Assembly: GCA_014764515.1 (NCBI GenBank)
Contig: JACXWD010000039.1
Location: 1-32,068, forward strand
Origin: Candidatus Polarisedimenticola svalbardensis
GTDB taxonomy: Bacteria > Acidobacteriota > Polarisedimenticolia > Polarisedimenticolales > Polarisedimenticolaceae
DNA: 32,068 nt
Direction of reading: 5' to 3'
In this document: positions 8,336-17,224 of the stretch, piece by piece
How the letters are laid out: every line of letters starts with the position of its first letter
How positions within the stretch are numbered: position 1 is the first letter of the stretch
Program-made: the position numbers and the translations under genes
Notes under the pieces: generated by a model
What the model saw: only the letters and a program-made list of their open reading frames with translations
Databases searched by the model: none
What the model was told of the DNA's origin: nothing

Positions 8336-10356
8336 AATTGTGCCGCCTGGCGGTATGGGTGATCCTGCTCGCCGGGCTGGCGGCAACGGCAGGTCCGGTG
8401 GCCGCCGACGGCCTGCCTGAAGATCTTCTCCGACCGGAAGGCAAGAGCCGGTGGGATCTGACCGCGGCGCCGGCCCGGATCGGTGATCTCGCACCCCTGG
8501 GTGATAACGAGGTCTGGCTCCATCCGGAGCGGTTCCGGGACCGGCTGGCGCCGGGACACCGCAGCAGCCTGGTGCTGGCCGATTCTCTCGTGGAGATTCA
8601 GGTGGTCGGCATCGGCTGGGCCGATCTTCCCGGCGGGCCCAGGGAGGTTGTCCTTCAGCGCGCCGTCATCTACACCACAGGCGGCCGGACCCTGGCGTAC
8701 CGCTGGGTCGATCCGATGGCCGGCATCGTAGCCGAAGTACTGGGTGAAGGTGAACCGGGCCTGGTCGGCCTGACCACGGTGGTCAGCGGATCGGTGAAAG
8801 ACGGGGTGATCGAAGCGGCCGCCGATCTGAAAATCTATTCCGGCGAGGTCGTCAAAGCGGTGGAAACCTCCATGTTGTACGGCTGGGACCGGGGGGAGAA
8901 TACTCCGGTGTCCTCCCTGACTCCCGATGCCCATGGCACGATCGGGGACCTGATCGACGCAGCCACCTGGGACTTTTCCGGGAACACGTCGGGGACCATC
9001 GTCGCCCAGATCGAGCGCAACATCAGTTCGGCCGAGACCTGCAATTACGACCAGTGCGGCTACAACCTGCCTGGAGCTACGCTGGGCCGCCAGGACCACG
9101 GCTTCGACGGCGTGGACGGCTTCACCAACAACCAGGTGACCGAATCGACCCAGGACGCAGCCGGAGTGACCGTCTGGCTCCGGGCCGGCCGGCAGAAGGA
9201 AGGGGCTACCGGGGCGTTCGGAACCGGCGAGACCGGTTTCTGCTGGACCACCGATGTCAACGAGACCCGGACGCCGGTGCGGCTGTGGCAGTTCGGCCAC
9301 CAGGACGCCGACGGCTGGTACATGCAGGCCGGCGATGCGTGGAGCGACGGGCCGTTCAACTGTGAACAGTCCCTCTACAATTACAGCAACGGGTGCGGAT
9401 CGGGAACCTGGCCCAGCGAACTGTACGTCAAATCCTGTTCCGGTTTTTCCGGCACCCAGTCGGCGGAAGTGATCAAGGGCGGGGTGGTGACCCTGCCGTC
9501 GGGGCACACGCTGAACGCCTTGCTGGTGAGAACCCTGGCGGAGTTCTGTGTTTACACAGGCTCCAGTTGCTTCATTGCGACCGACGATGTCCGCACCGTG
9601 GTGTACCTGTGGCAGGTGCCGGAACTGGGGACGGTGGTGCTTTTGCAGTCCGACCAGTCGGTACCGGACACCACATCGTTCACCACGCTTCAGAACACCA
9701 ACATCACGTTCGGGCTGTTTCCACCGGTGTCGATCTCCACCACCGGCGCCGGTTCCGATACGGTCAGCCTGTCGTGGAACCCGGGGAACGATACGTCCTA
9801 TATCGACGGTTACAGGATTTACTGGGACACCGACTCCGGTTCGGCGACGCCGTACGCTTTCAACTCGGTGGACAACCCCGGCCAGGTCACCATGGTGGGA
9901 ACCACTGCGACGATCTCCGGCCTGGATTCTGCGACCGATTATTTCTTCACTGTGGCTTCCTACTCGGATTACGTTTCGCCGTCCAGCGGCCTGACGGTGC
10001 GCCATGAGAGCGTGCTCTATCCGACCCAGGTGTCCGGCGACCCGGACCATGTTTACCCGGTGGAGGTTATGGCCAGCACCGGCGGCGGCTGCACGCCAAC
10101 AGCCGAGGTGCAGAACGTGACTATCGGCAAGTCCGGCGCCGACGTGCAGTTATGCTGGGACGCAGCCACCGATACATGTATGGACGGGTACGATATTCAC
10201 TGGGCAGTCGCTGCAGATACCGCCGCCGGCTTTTCGGTCCTGGCCTCCACCGACAGCGCCACTACCTGCTGGACCGGCAACCCGGCGGAAGGTTTCTTCC
10301 TCGTAACGGTGCGAGGCCCGGTTGGAAACGGGCCCTGGGGCCATTACGGCCAGTGA
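8329..10356 (+). CDS. Secreted Cys-rich protein with two fibronectin type III domains
   Basis: A 675-residue exported protein of unknown function. ATG at 8329 follows a purine-rich GGGGGAGAGG at 8311-8320 and overlaps the lipoprotein gene by 7 nt. The signal peptide is about residues 1-27 (LLAGLAATAGPVAADG). Residues about 28-460 form a domain not recognised here: the first part is beta-rich, and the middle holds many cysteines and aromatic/Gly-rich turns (ETCNYDQCGYNLPG, GFCWTTDVNETR, NYSNGCGSGTW, CSGFSG), suggesting disulfides. A fibronectin-III domain follows at about 464-560 (VSLSWNPGNDTSYIDGYRIYW, then TISGLDSATDYFFTVAS). A second, Cys-containing one runs from about 593 to the end (VQLCWDAATD.CMDGYDIHW), closing in GPWGHYGQ. 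It probably acts outside the cell or on its surface, beside the TonB receptor encoded next. No catalytic motif was recognised. Confidence 0.8.
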   Translation: MLKLCRLAVWVILLAGLAATAGPVAADGLPEDLLRPEGKSRWDLTAAPARIGDLAPLGDNEVWLHPERFRDRLAPGHRSSLVLADSLVEIQVVGIGWADLPGGPREVVLQRAVIYTTGGRTLAYRWVDPMAGIVAEVLGEGEPGLVGLTTVVSGSVKDGVIEAAADLKIYSGEVVKAVETSMLYGWDRGENTPVSSLTPDAHGTIGDLIDAATWDFSGNTSGTIVAQIERNISSAETCNYDQCGYNLPGATLGRQDHGFDGVDGFTNNQVTESTQDAAGVTVWLRAGRQKEGATGAFGTGETGFCWTTDVNETRTPVRLWQFGHQDADGWYMQAGDAWSDGPFNCEQSLYNYSNGCGSGTWPSELYVKSCSGFSGTQSAEVIKGGVVTLPSGHTLNALLVRTLAEFCVYTGSSCFIATDDVRTVVYLWQVPELGTVVLLQSDQSVPDTTSFTTLQNTNITFGLFPPVSISTTGAGSDTVSLSWNPGNDTSYIDGYRIYWDTDSGSATPYAFNSVDNPGQVTMVGTTATISGLDSATDYFFTVASYSDYVSPSSGLTVRHESVLYPTQVSGDPDHVYPVEVMASTGGGCTPTAEVQNVTIGKSGADVQLCWDAATDTCMDGYDIHWAVAADTAAGFSVLASTDSATTCWTGNPAEGFFLVTVRGPVGNGPWGHYGQ

Positions 10357-10370
10357 AAGGGGCGGAAGCG

Positions 10371-13304
10371 TTGATCCCTGGATTCAGAACGGTTGCCCTG
10401 GCGCTGGCGACGACGATCCTGGCGGCACTCCCGGCCATGGCCCAGAGCACATCGGGGCAACTGGACGGCAAGGTGGTGGACGGAAGAGGCGGCGTTGTGG
10501 CCGCCGCCGTGGTCCAGGTCCGTTCGGGAACGACCGGGATGGTACGCACCGCCATAACAGACGCCGACGGCCGGTTCACCGTGCAGGAACTGGAGCCCGG
10601 CGGGTGGACCGCAGTGGCCCGGTCCTCCGACGGCAAACTCAGCGATTCGCACAGCTTCGAACTTTCCCTGCAGCAGACGGTCAGGATCCGACTCCAGATC
10701 GGTGAAGGCCTCACCGAAACCGTACTGGTTGAAGCGGATACCGCGCTGATTGACTCGAAACGGACCGGCGGAGAATTGAGGATCGGCCGCGGGGTGGCCG
10801 CTGCCCTGCCGATGGCCGGCGATGCGGTCCTGGACCTGGCCATGCTGGACGCTTCCGTGAAGCAGACCGCCGCCAACCAGTACTCCGGGGAAATCGGATC
10901 GGCCTTCGTCATCAACGGCCAGTCCGGGCGGGCGAACACGTTCCTCGTAGACGGCATGGACAATAACGATCAGACCTCCGGCACCAACCTGAATTCATCA
11001 TTCTCCCAGCAGGCGATCCGGGAATTCGTGATCCTCACCGACAGTTACTCGGCAGAGTACGGCCGGGCCACCGGCGGTGTGGTGAACTTCATCACGGAGA
11101 GAGGCACCAATGAAGCCTCCGGTCTGGTGGCGCTGAACGGCGCCAACAACAGCTGGGGCGAAACCGGAGACATGATAGATCGGCTGCCGGCCCAACCGGG
11201 GCAGTCGGAGAGTTCGAGTAATTTCGGGGCCAGTTTCAGTATCGGCGGACCGCTGAAAAAGGACAAGGCGTTCTACTACCTGAGCGCCGATCATTATGAA
11301 AACAACCTTGTGTCTCCGTACATCGGCCGGGACCGGGACGGGGTTGTCGGAGGCTGGATCGTGGCGCCCAACCGCAACGACAGCCTGTTCCTGCGCACCG
11401 ATTTCAACCTGGGCGAATCGACGTTCCTGATGACACGGCTCTCACTGAACGACCGCAAGACGTCGGACCTGCTGGTTGGCGGCCGGATCACGCCGGAGAC
11501 CGGATTCCAGGTTGAAGAACGGGATGTTCAGTTTGCCGCTTCGCTGAAAACGATTATTTCCCAAAAGATGATCCACGAGATCCGGTTCCTGGCAGGGGAC
11601 TCCACGTTCAGCCAGCATGCCGGCTCCGATCGTCCCGGCGTTGAAAGACCCGGGGGACTTTTCGGCGGTAACAGCCTGAACCGTCAGGAGAGGGCCGAGA
11701 GCCGGTTCCAGATTGTGGATAACCTGACCCTGGTTGCCGGGAATCACACCATGAAGTTTGGAGTGGACATAATGCACTCCACAACCGATCTGAGGGCCTG
11801 GTTCAATCCCAACGGGAACTTCCTTTACGAAACGGACCAGCCGTTCGAACCGGGGGACGGCTTCGAGCTGTTTGTGACCGATTGCCTCAGGGCCAGCGGC
11901 CCGCGGCCCTGTGAAGGTGTGCCAGGTGTGGACGATGACGGTGACGGCCTCATCGACGAGCCGGCGGACAAATCGACCTACCCGATTGCGTTCATCTATA
12001 TCGACGGGCAGCCCAGGGCCGAGATCCGGGACCTGCGGGTTTCCGCCTTTGCCCAGGACAGCTGGCAGGCGACGCCTGGTTTTCTCCTGGACTACGGCCT
12101 GCGATATGAGCTCAGCACGTTCACGCTCCCGGCGGAACTGGCCGTACCCAGCTCGATCCCCAACGGTGGCGCCGGGAAGGACACCGACAATATCGCGCCC
12201 CGGTTCGGGTTTACGTGGCAGCCTGAGGGGAATGAAAACTGGGTCGTTCGCGGTGGAGCCGGAATCTACTATGACAAGCTGGTGCTGGCTTTCCCCGGTG
12301 TCGCCGCCATCACCTCCGGCACCCGTATCGGGATCCTGCCGATCCAGGGTCTGACTTTCGAGATCGACGAGAACCTGGTGGAGGATCTCGGCGTGGAAGT
12401 GCTGTTCCCCGAACTGGCCTTCCCGGACGAGTTCGTGATGCGTTTCTCCACCGGCACCGAGATGGACACGCCGTACAGCGTGCAGTACAGCCTGGGGTTC
12501 GACCGACGGCTCGGCCGGGGAGCGGCGTTCACAGCCAAGGCGGTCCGGCAACTCGGTTACCACATCCCGCTCATGAGAGACCTGAACCCGGTGGTGAACA
12601 TCATCCGCCCGCCGGATGATCCGGAGGGAGCGGGCATTCCGATCCACCGGGACAGCCGGTTCGGCTCCATCGCCGCGGTGGTGACCGAGGGTCGAAGCTG
12701 GTACAGCGGATTGAACCTCGGGTTCAAACTCCGCACCCGGAACAGCTGGGCGACCATGTCCTACACATGGTCGAAGGCGGAGGATATGGGGCCGGATCCG
12801 CTGAAGGGCGGGATCTACCTGCCGCCTAACTCCGACAATCTCGGCCTGGAACGATCGTTGTCCGATTTCGATGCCCGGCACCGGATCGTTCTCGCCGCTG
12901 AAACGCCGCTGCCGTTCATGGGCCTGCGCGGGTCGGTGGTCATGCAGTACTCCTCCGGTATCCCGTTCAACATCACCACCGGCGCCGACGACAACCAGGA
13001 CGGCATTCTCTCGGACCGCCCCGAGGGTGTAGGCCGGAATTCCGGCGAAAATACGGACCTGGGAGACGGACGCCGGTTCCATCAGCCGTCGTTCTCCCAG
13101 GTAGACCTAAAACTGACCAAACCGTTCGTCTACGGCGACGGGGAGCGGGCGGCGGAGGCTTACCTCCAGATCCTGAACCTGCTGCACAGCGATAACGGCG
13201 GGCTGGTGCAGGGGCAGCTGAACAATCCGGCGTTCCTGGGGCAACCCGGGCTGCTGGCCGGACCGTCCCGGATCGTGGAACTGGGCATCCGCCTGGGTTT
13301 CTAG
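10371..13304 (+). CDS. TonB-dependent receptor, Oar-like, with carboxypeptidase-regulatory domain
   Basis: A 977-residue outer-membrane receptor for TonB-driven uptake of a large or scarce ligand. TTG at 10371 is preferred: AAAGGGG is 8 nt upstream and the product opens with a normal signal peptide (IPGFRTVALALATTILAALPAMAQ). GTG at 10353 overlaps the previous stop (GTGA) and is the alternative; the open frame further upstream, to 10152, is a shadow of the preceding gene. Domains in order are a carboxypeptidase-regulatory-like beta-sandwich (GQLDGKVVDGRGGVV...DADGRFTV, about 27-105), a plug (about 120-245, with FVINGQSGRANTFLVDGMDNND and YSAEYGRATGGVVNF), and a long beta-barrel ending in GIRLGF with a terminal Phe. 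An acidic loop, DDDGDGLIDEP, near residue 521 looks calcium-binding. This architecture is typical of Acidobacteriota and Myxococcota. It is the last gene of the envelope operon. Confidence 0.92.
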   Translation: MIPGFRTVALALATTILAALPAMAQSTSGQLDGKVVDGRGGVVAAAVVQVRSGTTGMVRTAITDADGRFTVQELEPGGWTAVARSSDGKLSDSHSFELSLQQTVRIRLQIGEGLTETVLVEADTALIDSKRTGGELRIGRGVAAALPMAGDAVLDLAMLDASVKQTAANQYSGEIGSAFVINGQSGRANTFLVDGMDNNDQTSGTNLNSSFSQQAIREFVILTDSYSAEYGRATGGVVNFITERGTNEASGLVALNGANNSWGETGDMIDRLPAQPGQSESSSNFGASFSIGGPLKKDKAFYYLSADHYENNLVSPYIGRDRDGVVGGWIVAPNRNDSLFLRTDFNLGESTFLMTRLSLNDRKTSDLLVGGRITPETGFQVEERDVQFAASLKTIISQKMIHEIRFLAGDSTFSQHAGSDRPGVERPGGLFGGNSLNRQERAESRFQIVDNLTLVAGNHTMKFGVDIMHSTTDLRAWFNPNGNFLYETDQPFEPGDGFELFVTDCLRASGPRPCEGVPGVDDDGDGLIDEPADKSTYPIAFIYIDGQPRAEIRDLRVSAFAQDSWQATPGFLLDYGLRYELSTFTLPAELAVPSSIPNGGAGKDTDNIAPRFGFTWQPEGNENWVVRGGAGIYYDKLVLAFPGVAAITSGTRIGILPIQGLTFEIDENLVEDLGVEVLFPELAFPDEFVMRFSTGTEMDTPYSVQYSLGFDRRLGRGAAFTAKAVRQLGYHIPLMRDLNPVVNIIRPPDDPEGAGIPIHRDSRFGSIAAVVTEGRSWYSGLNLGFKLRTRNSWATMSYTWSKAEDMGPDPLKGGIYLPPNSDNLGLERSLSDFDARHRIVLAAETPLPFMGLRGSVVMQYSSGIPFNITTGADDNQDGILSDRPEGVGRNSGENTDLGDGRRFHQPSFSQVDLKLTKPFVYGDGERAAEAYLQILNLLHSDNGGLVQGQLNNPAFLGQPGLLAGPSRIVELGIRLGF

Positions 13305-13410
13305 CCAGGCGCCCGGATCCGTCCGGCTCGCGCATCCACCGATTTCCGCTAGAATGAGCTTCGATCCACGCACCGGCTACGGGCCGGGAGCCAGGGGAAC
13401 CGAACAGCGC

Positions 13411-15123
13411 ATGCAAGAAGAAAATCAACCGATCTGGAGCTTTGACGACCTTGTCCGGTTCAGCCGGTGGGACGATCCGGAGGTGCGCTACTGGGCTGCC
13501 GACCGGCTCATCCGCCTCCATCCTGAGGAATGTTGTGACGTGGTGGCGGAGTTTCTGCTGGATGATCATCCCGCCACCCCGACCCTGGTGGCGAGACACC
13601 TGGGCGAGTACGGCAACCGCAATCACTGTCCGTTCCTGATCAAGGGGTTCAAGCTGCTCCGCGGCCTGGTGCCGGGGCACTGTATCCATTCCCTAGTGCG
13701 GCTCGGACACCCGGGTGTGATCGAACTGGCAACCATGGCGCTGGATCGGGGCGATCTGGACGACATGGTCCTGGGACTCATCGTCGAGGCGCTGGGAGGT
13801 CTGGGCACACCTGAAGCCGAGGCGCTGATCCGGCGGTTTTACGAAGAACGGGCCGAACTGCTGGCGGAACCGGCAGCGTTGAGGGGCGTCCTCATGGTCG
13901 TCCCTCCGGAAGAGATTCCCCAGGTGATCGACCGCTTCCTCTCCGCCCTGCACTGGAAAGGGACCGCGAGGGCCGGTGAAGGGTTCCGGACCATTATGGA
14001 CTCCCTCAGGATCGACGACGCTTCGTGGTGTTTCCGCACCGGACCTTCGGGTGCACTGGAATTTCGCAAAACCATCAAGGCGGTGGATGCCGGCTACGAC
14101 TGCGACATCCTGGAAGCCATGGGCGAATCGACCATCAAGCACATCGCCGGTAAATTCCGCAGCGGAGACCCTGCGGAAATCATCCGCACCCTGTCTCAAT
14201 GGACGGAACAGGCCATAGCCGACAGAACGGTAGACCCGGAGGACGAACTGCCAGTGAGGATCACCGCCGCCGTGACTTCCTTGGGAGACAAACGGCTCCT
14301 GGACCCGTCCCAGCGTTTCGGACGGCAGTACCACCGCTGGCTGCTCGGTTTCCACCTGTCTGCGGCGTTCGCCGTTGCCCGTTATCGCAACATGGACCTG
14401 GAACTGCGGAAAGCCCGAGGCGATCTGGACCGGCTGCTTCAGCTGGCGGAGGTGGAGACCGCTTTCTCCAATCCGGACCTGCCTCCCGCCATCGCGGTGG
14501 TCTGCAACGGTGACCCGTCCAAAACCGGGATCGCCGAAGAATGGTGTCTCAGGATGCTGCAGGCCCAGGGTCCATTCTTCCCCAAGGTCGTGGCTCTTTC
14601 CACCCTCGGTGAGTTGAGGGCGGTCCAGCATGTGCCGGAGATCCTGCTCTGGTTGTCCGATGAAAATTCGTACATCTACAGCGCCGCCGAAAGGGCCCTG
14701 GCCCGGCTGGGTGACGCCATCATCGGCCCGGCGGTTGCAATGATCGAATCGGGCATCATGGAGCCGGGAGCGGCCCAGTCCATCCTGGCCCTGCTCTGCG
14801 ACCGGGGTAGCCGGATCGCCTACGAAGTCATCCTGGACCGTCTGGACTGGTTCGTAGAAGAGGCCGGCCCGGGGAACACGGCAGAATGGATCAGCCTTTT
14901 CGGGACGGAGGAGTTGATCGAGATCCTCCGTGACTGGATCGACGACGACCCTGTGATGGTCGGGCAGGCATTGCTGACCCTGGGAGCGCTACACGATGTG
15001 GAGATTCCGGAAGAGGAAGAGATTCTCAGGGCGATCGAGCTGGAAAACGCCCGGATGGACCATGAGGGCGGCAGGTCCGGCAGCCTCTCCGGAACCGACA
15101 ACGGGGACGAATATGTTATGTAG
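13411..15123 (+). CDS. HEAT-repeat protein of unknown function
   Basis: About 570 residues, cytoplasmic by absence of a signal peptide or membrane helix. It consists of paired amphipathic helices in tandem, for example DDPEVRYWAADRLIRLHPEE near the N-terminus, LGHPGVIELATMALDRGDLDDMV in the first third, and DENSYIYSAAERALARLGDAIIGPAV in the last third. These fit HEAT/PBS-lyase-like repeats used as protein-binding scaffolds. ATG 13411 follows AGGGGAA at 13393-13399. ATG 13354 is in frame 57 bases upstream but lacks a ribosome site and overlaps a TAGAAT element (13350-13355) that could be a -10, so the shorter form is preferred. The C-terminal tail is acidic (EIPEEEEIL, ending NGDEYVM). The EF-G2-type gene follows 18 nt later, suggesting co-transcription. 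The partner is not predictable from sequence. Confidence 0.75.
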   Translation: MQEENQPIWSFDDLVRFSRWDDPEVRYWAADRLIRLHPEECCDVVAEFLLDDHPATPTLVARHLGEYGNRNHCPFLIKGFKLLRGLVPGHCIHSLVRLGHPGVIELATMALDRGDLDDMVLGLIVEALGGLGTPEAEALIRRFYEERAELLAEPAALRGVLMVVPPEEIPQVIDRFLSALHWKGTARAGEGFRTIMDSLRIDDASWCFRTGPSGALEFRKTIKAVDAGYDCDILEAMGESTIKHIAGKFRSGDPAEIIRTLSQWTEQAIADRTVDPEDELPVRITAAVTSLGDKRLLDPSQRFGRQYHRWLLGFHLSAAFAVARYRNMDLELRKARGDLDRLLQLAEVETAFSNPDLPPAIAVVCNGDPSKTGIAEEWCLRMLQAQGPFFPKVVALSTLGELRAVQHVPEILLWLSDENSYIYSAAERALARLGDAIIGPAVAMIESGIMEPGAAQSILALLCDRGSRIAYEVILDRLDWFVEEAGPGNTAEWISLFGTEELIEILRDWIDDDPVMVGQALLTLGALHDVEIPEEEEILRAIELENARMDHEGGRSGSLSGTDNGDEYVM

Positions 15124-15141
15124 CCCCGGCCTCCTGTGGTC

Positions 15142-17217
15142 ATGAGCTCGATCACACCGGGCAAGGTCCGGAACATCGGGATCGTCGCCCATATCGACGG
15201 CGGTAAGACCACAACCACCGAGCGATTCCTGTACTACGCCGGCAAGAGCCACAAGCTGGGTGAGGTTCACGACGGCGAGGCGGTGATGGATTTCCGCGCC
15301 GACGAGCGGGAACGGGGCATCACCATCTCCGACGCCGCCACCACCATGATGTGGGACGACTACCGTATCAATCTCATCGACACCCCCGGCCATGTTGATT
15401 TTACCGCCGAGGTGGAGCGGGCTTTGCGGGTCCTGGACGGGGCGCTTGTGATCTTTGATTCGGTGGAGGGCGTGGAACCCCAATCCGAAACGGTTTGGCA
15501 CCAGGCGGACCGCTACCAGGTTCCCCGATTGGCCATGGCCAACAAGATGGACCGGGTCGGCGCTGATTTCGAGATGACCGTCGGATCGATCCGCGAGCGC
15601 CTGCAGGCGGTCCCGATCCCGATCCAGATCCCTGACGGATCGGCGGAAGATTTCAAGGGGATCGTAGACCTGGTGGAGATGCGTTACCTGACATTCGACG
15701 CCGGATCCCTGGGGCGGGATTACCAGGTCGGACCGGTGCCGGAGACCATGGCCGAACAGGCCGGGTCGGCCCGGGAGGAGATGATCGAGGCGCTGGCCGA
15801 TTTCCACGACCCTCTGGCCGAGCTGTTCCTTGACGGCAAGGAGATCCCGAAGGAGCTGCTCCACGAAGCGATCCGGACGGCCACCCTCGGTCACCACGCC
15901 GTACCGGTGCTGTGCGCCGCCGCCCTTCGCAATATCGGCATCCAGCCGGTGCTGGACGCGATCTGCCGTTACCTGCCGGCGCCTACCGAGATCGCCCCGG
16001 TGGAAGGGACCACCCCGGACGGATCCGAGGTGGTGGTGCGCAAGCCCCTCGGCAAGGAACCGTTCTGCGCCCTGTTGTTCAAGGTCACCGCCAACGAGGC
16101 GGCGGACATGTTCTTCCTCCGTGTTTATTCCGGCAAGCTGGAGTCCGGGACCAAGGTTCTGAACCCCCGGTCCGGCAAGGTCGAACGGCTCAAGCGGTTC
16201 CTGAGGATGCACGCCGACCGGGGGGAGAAGGTCGATCAGTTGGAGCCGGGAGACATCGTTACGGTGACCGGACTGAAGTTTGCCGTCACGGGAGACACGC
16301 TGTGCGACCAGGACCATCCGATCCTTCTGGAGCCGATCCGGTTTCCCGATTCGGTAGTCTCCATTGCCATCGAACCCAGAACCAACGCCGAACGGGAGAG
16401 GTTCGGCGAGATCATCGAAAAATTCCAGCGTGAGGATCCTTCCCTGCAATGCAAGGTGGACGGCGAGACCGGCCAGACCCTGCTGTCCGGCATGGGCGAG
16501 CTCCATCTCGAGGTGGTTCTGGCCCGCATGGAAAGGGAGTTCCGGCTCAAGGTCTCCCATGGCAAGCCGAGGGTGACCTACAGGGAGACGGTGGCCAGGG
16601 CTGGATCCGGCGAAGCTGTGTACGAGCGAAAGGTGGCGGGGGAGGAACTCCGCGCCAGGGTGCGCCTGGATGTGAAACCGCTGGCCGATCCGGGAGCGCC
16701 GGTGGAAGTCGACAGCCGGTTGCCGGAGTTCGTGCTGTCGCCCCAGCTCCTTAAGGGAGTCCTGGAATCGATGCGCAACGCCGGCGAGGGTGGCGGTGTC
16801 TACGGCTATGCGGTCACCGGGGTGCAGGTCACCCTGGCGGAGGCCGAATACGCCGATGCAGGGCAACCGGAGATCGCCCTGAACTCGGCCACCAGCCATG
16901 CGTTCCGCGAGGCGGTTCGGCAGGCCGGATCGGTGGTTCTCGAACCGTACGGAAAACTGGAAGTCCGGGTGCCCGAAGATTACCTGGGAGGGGTCATGAA
17001 GAGCCTGAACCAGCGCCGGGTGATGGTGGCGGATACCGGCTACCTGAAGAACGCCGTGGTGATCAAGGGGGTCGCACCGATCGCCGAAATGTTCGGATAC
17101 CTGACCGAGTTGCGCTCAGCCAGCCAGGGCCGGGGGTCGTTCTCCTTCGAGCCTCTGGACTACCGGCCCGTTCCCGATGCTCTCACCGCATCACAGCACC
17201 AGGCGCTGTACAGCTAA
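15142..17217 (+). CDS. EF-G paralogue, EF-G2/mtEFG2 ribosome-recycling type
   Basis: A 691-residue translational GTPase. All G motifs are visible: P-loop AHIDGGKT (16-23), RERGITI (56-62) in switch I, DTPGH (80-84) and NKMD (134-137). The P-loop Gly20 replaces the usual Ala (AHIDAGKT). Domains II-V follow, with QREDPSL and SGMGELHLEV in domain III and YREGT-like FSFEPLDY at the end. In domain IV the long acidic-basic loop around GG.IP.EY.P of canonical EF-G is missing. That region and the phrases LDGALVIFDSVEGVEPQ, SGMGELHLEV and PLAEMFGY-like IAEMFGY run closest to mitochondrial EF-G2 and spirochaete EF-G2, which recycle ribosomes with RRF rather than translocate. This functional reading is inference from remembered family sequences. 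ATG 15142 has only a weak ribosome site; GTG 15136 is the alternative. No ribosomal genes are adjacent, which fits a paralogue rather than the str-operon fusA. Confidence 0.88.
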   Translation: MSSITPGKVRNIGIVAHIDGGKTTTTERFLYYAGKSHKLGEVHDGEAVMDFRADERERGITISDAATTMMWDDYRINLIDTPGHVDFTAEVERALRVLDGALVIFDSVEGVEPQSETVWHQADRYQVPRLAMANKMDRVGADFEMTVGSIRERLQAVPIPIQIPDGSAEDFKGIVDLVEMRYLTFDAGSLGRDYQVGPVPETMAEQAGSAREEMIEALADFHDPLAELFLDGKEIPKELLHEAIRTATLGHHAVPVLCAAALRNIGIQPVLDAICRYLPAPTEIAPVEGTTPDGSEVVVRKPLGKEPFCALLFKVTANEAADMFFLRVYSGKLESGTKVLNPRSGKVERLKRFLRMHADRGEKVDQLEPGDIVTVTGLKFAVTGDTLCDQDHPILLEPIRFPDSVVSIAIEPRTNAERERFGEIIEKFQREDPSLQCKVDGETGQTLLSGMGELHLEVVLARMEREFRLKVSHGKPRVTYRETVARAGSGEAVYERKVAGEELRARVRLDVKPLADPGAPVEVDSRLPEFVLSPQLLKGVLESMRNAGEGGGVYGYAVTGVQVTLAEAEYADAGQPEIALNSATSHAFREAVRQAGSVVLEPYGKLEVRVPEDYLGGVMKSLNQRRVMVADTGYLKNAVVIKGVAPIAEMFGYLTELRSASQGRGSFSFEPLDYRPVPDALTASQHQALYS

Positions 17218-17224
17218 ATCATTC

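Noticed and set aside
8263-10050. Long minus-strand open frame opposite the secreted FnIII gene
   Set aside because: The plus-strand frame has a ribosome site, signal peptide and two FnIII domains; the antisense frame is a compositional shadow.
10152-10370. N-terminal extension of the TonB receptor frame
   Set aside because: It overlaps the end of the FnIII gene in another frame, is Arg-rich and would hide the signal peptide.
11442-13082. Long minus-strand open frame opposite the TonB receptor gene
   Set aside because: No motifs or ribosome site; the receptor domains are unambiguous on the plus strand.
14989-16899. Long minus-strand open frame opposite the EF-G2-type gene
   Set aside because: The opposite strand encodes a complete EF-G with all GTPase motifs; the antisense product has biased composition and no family resemblance.
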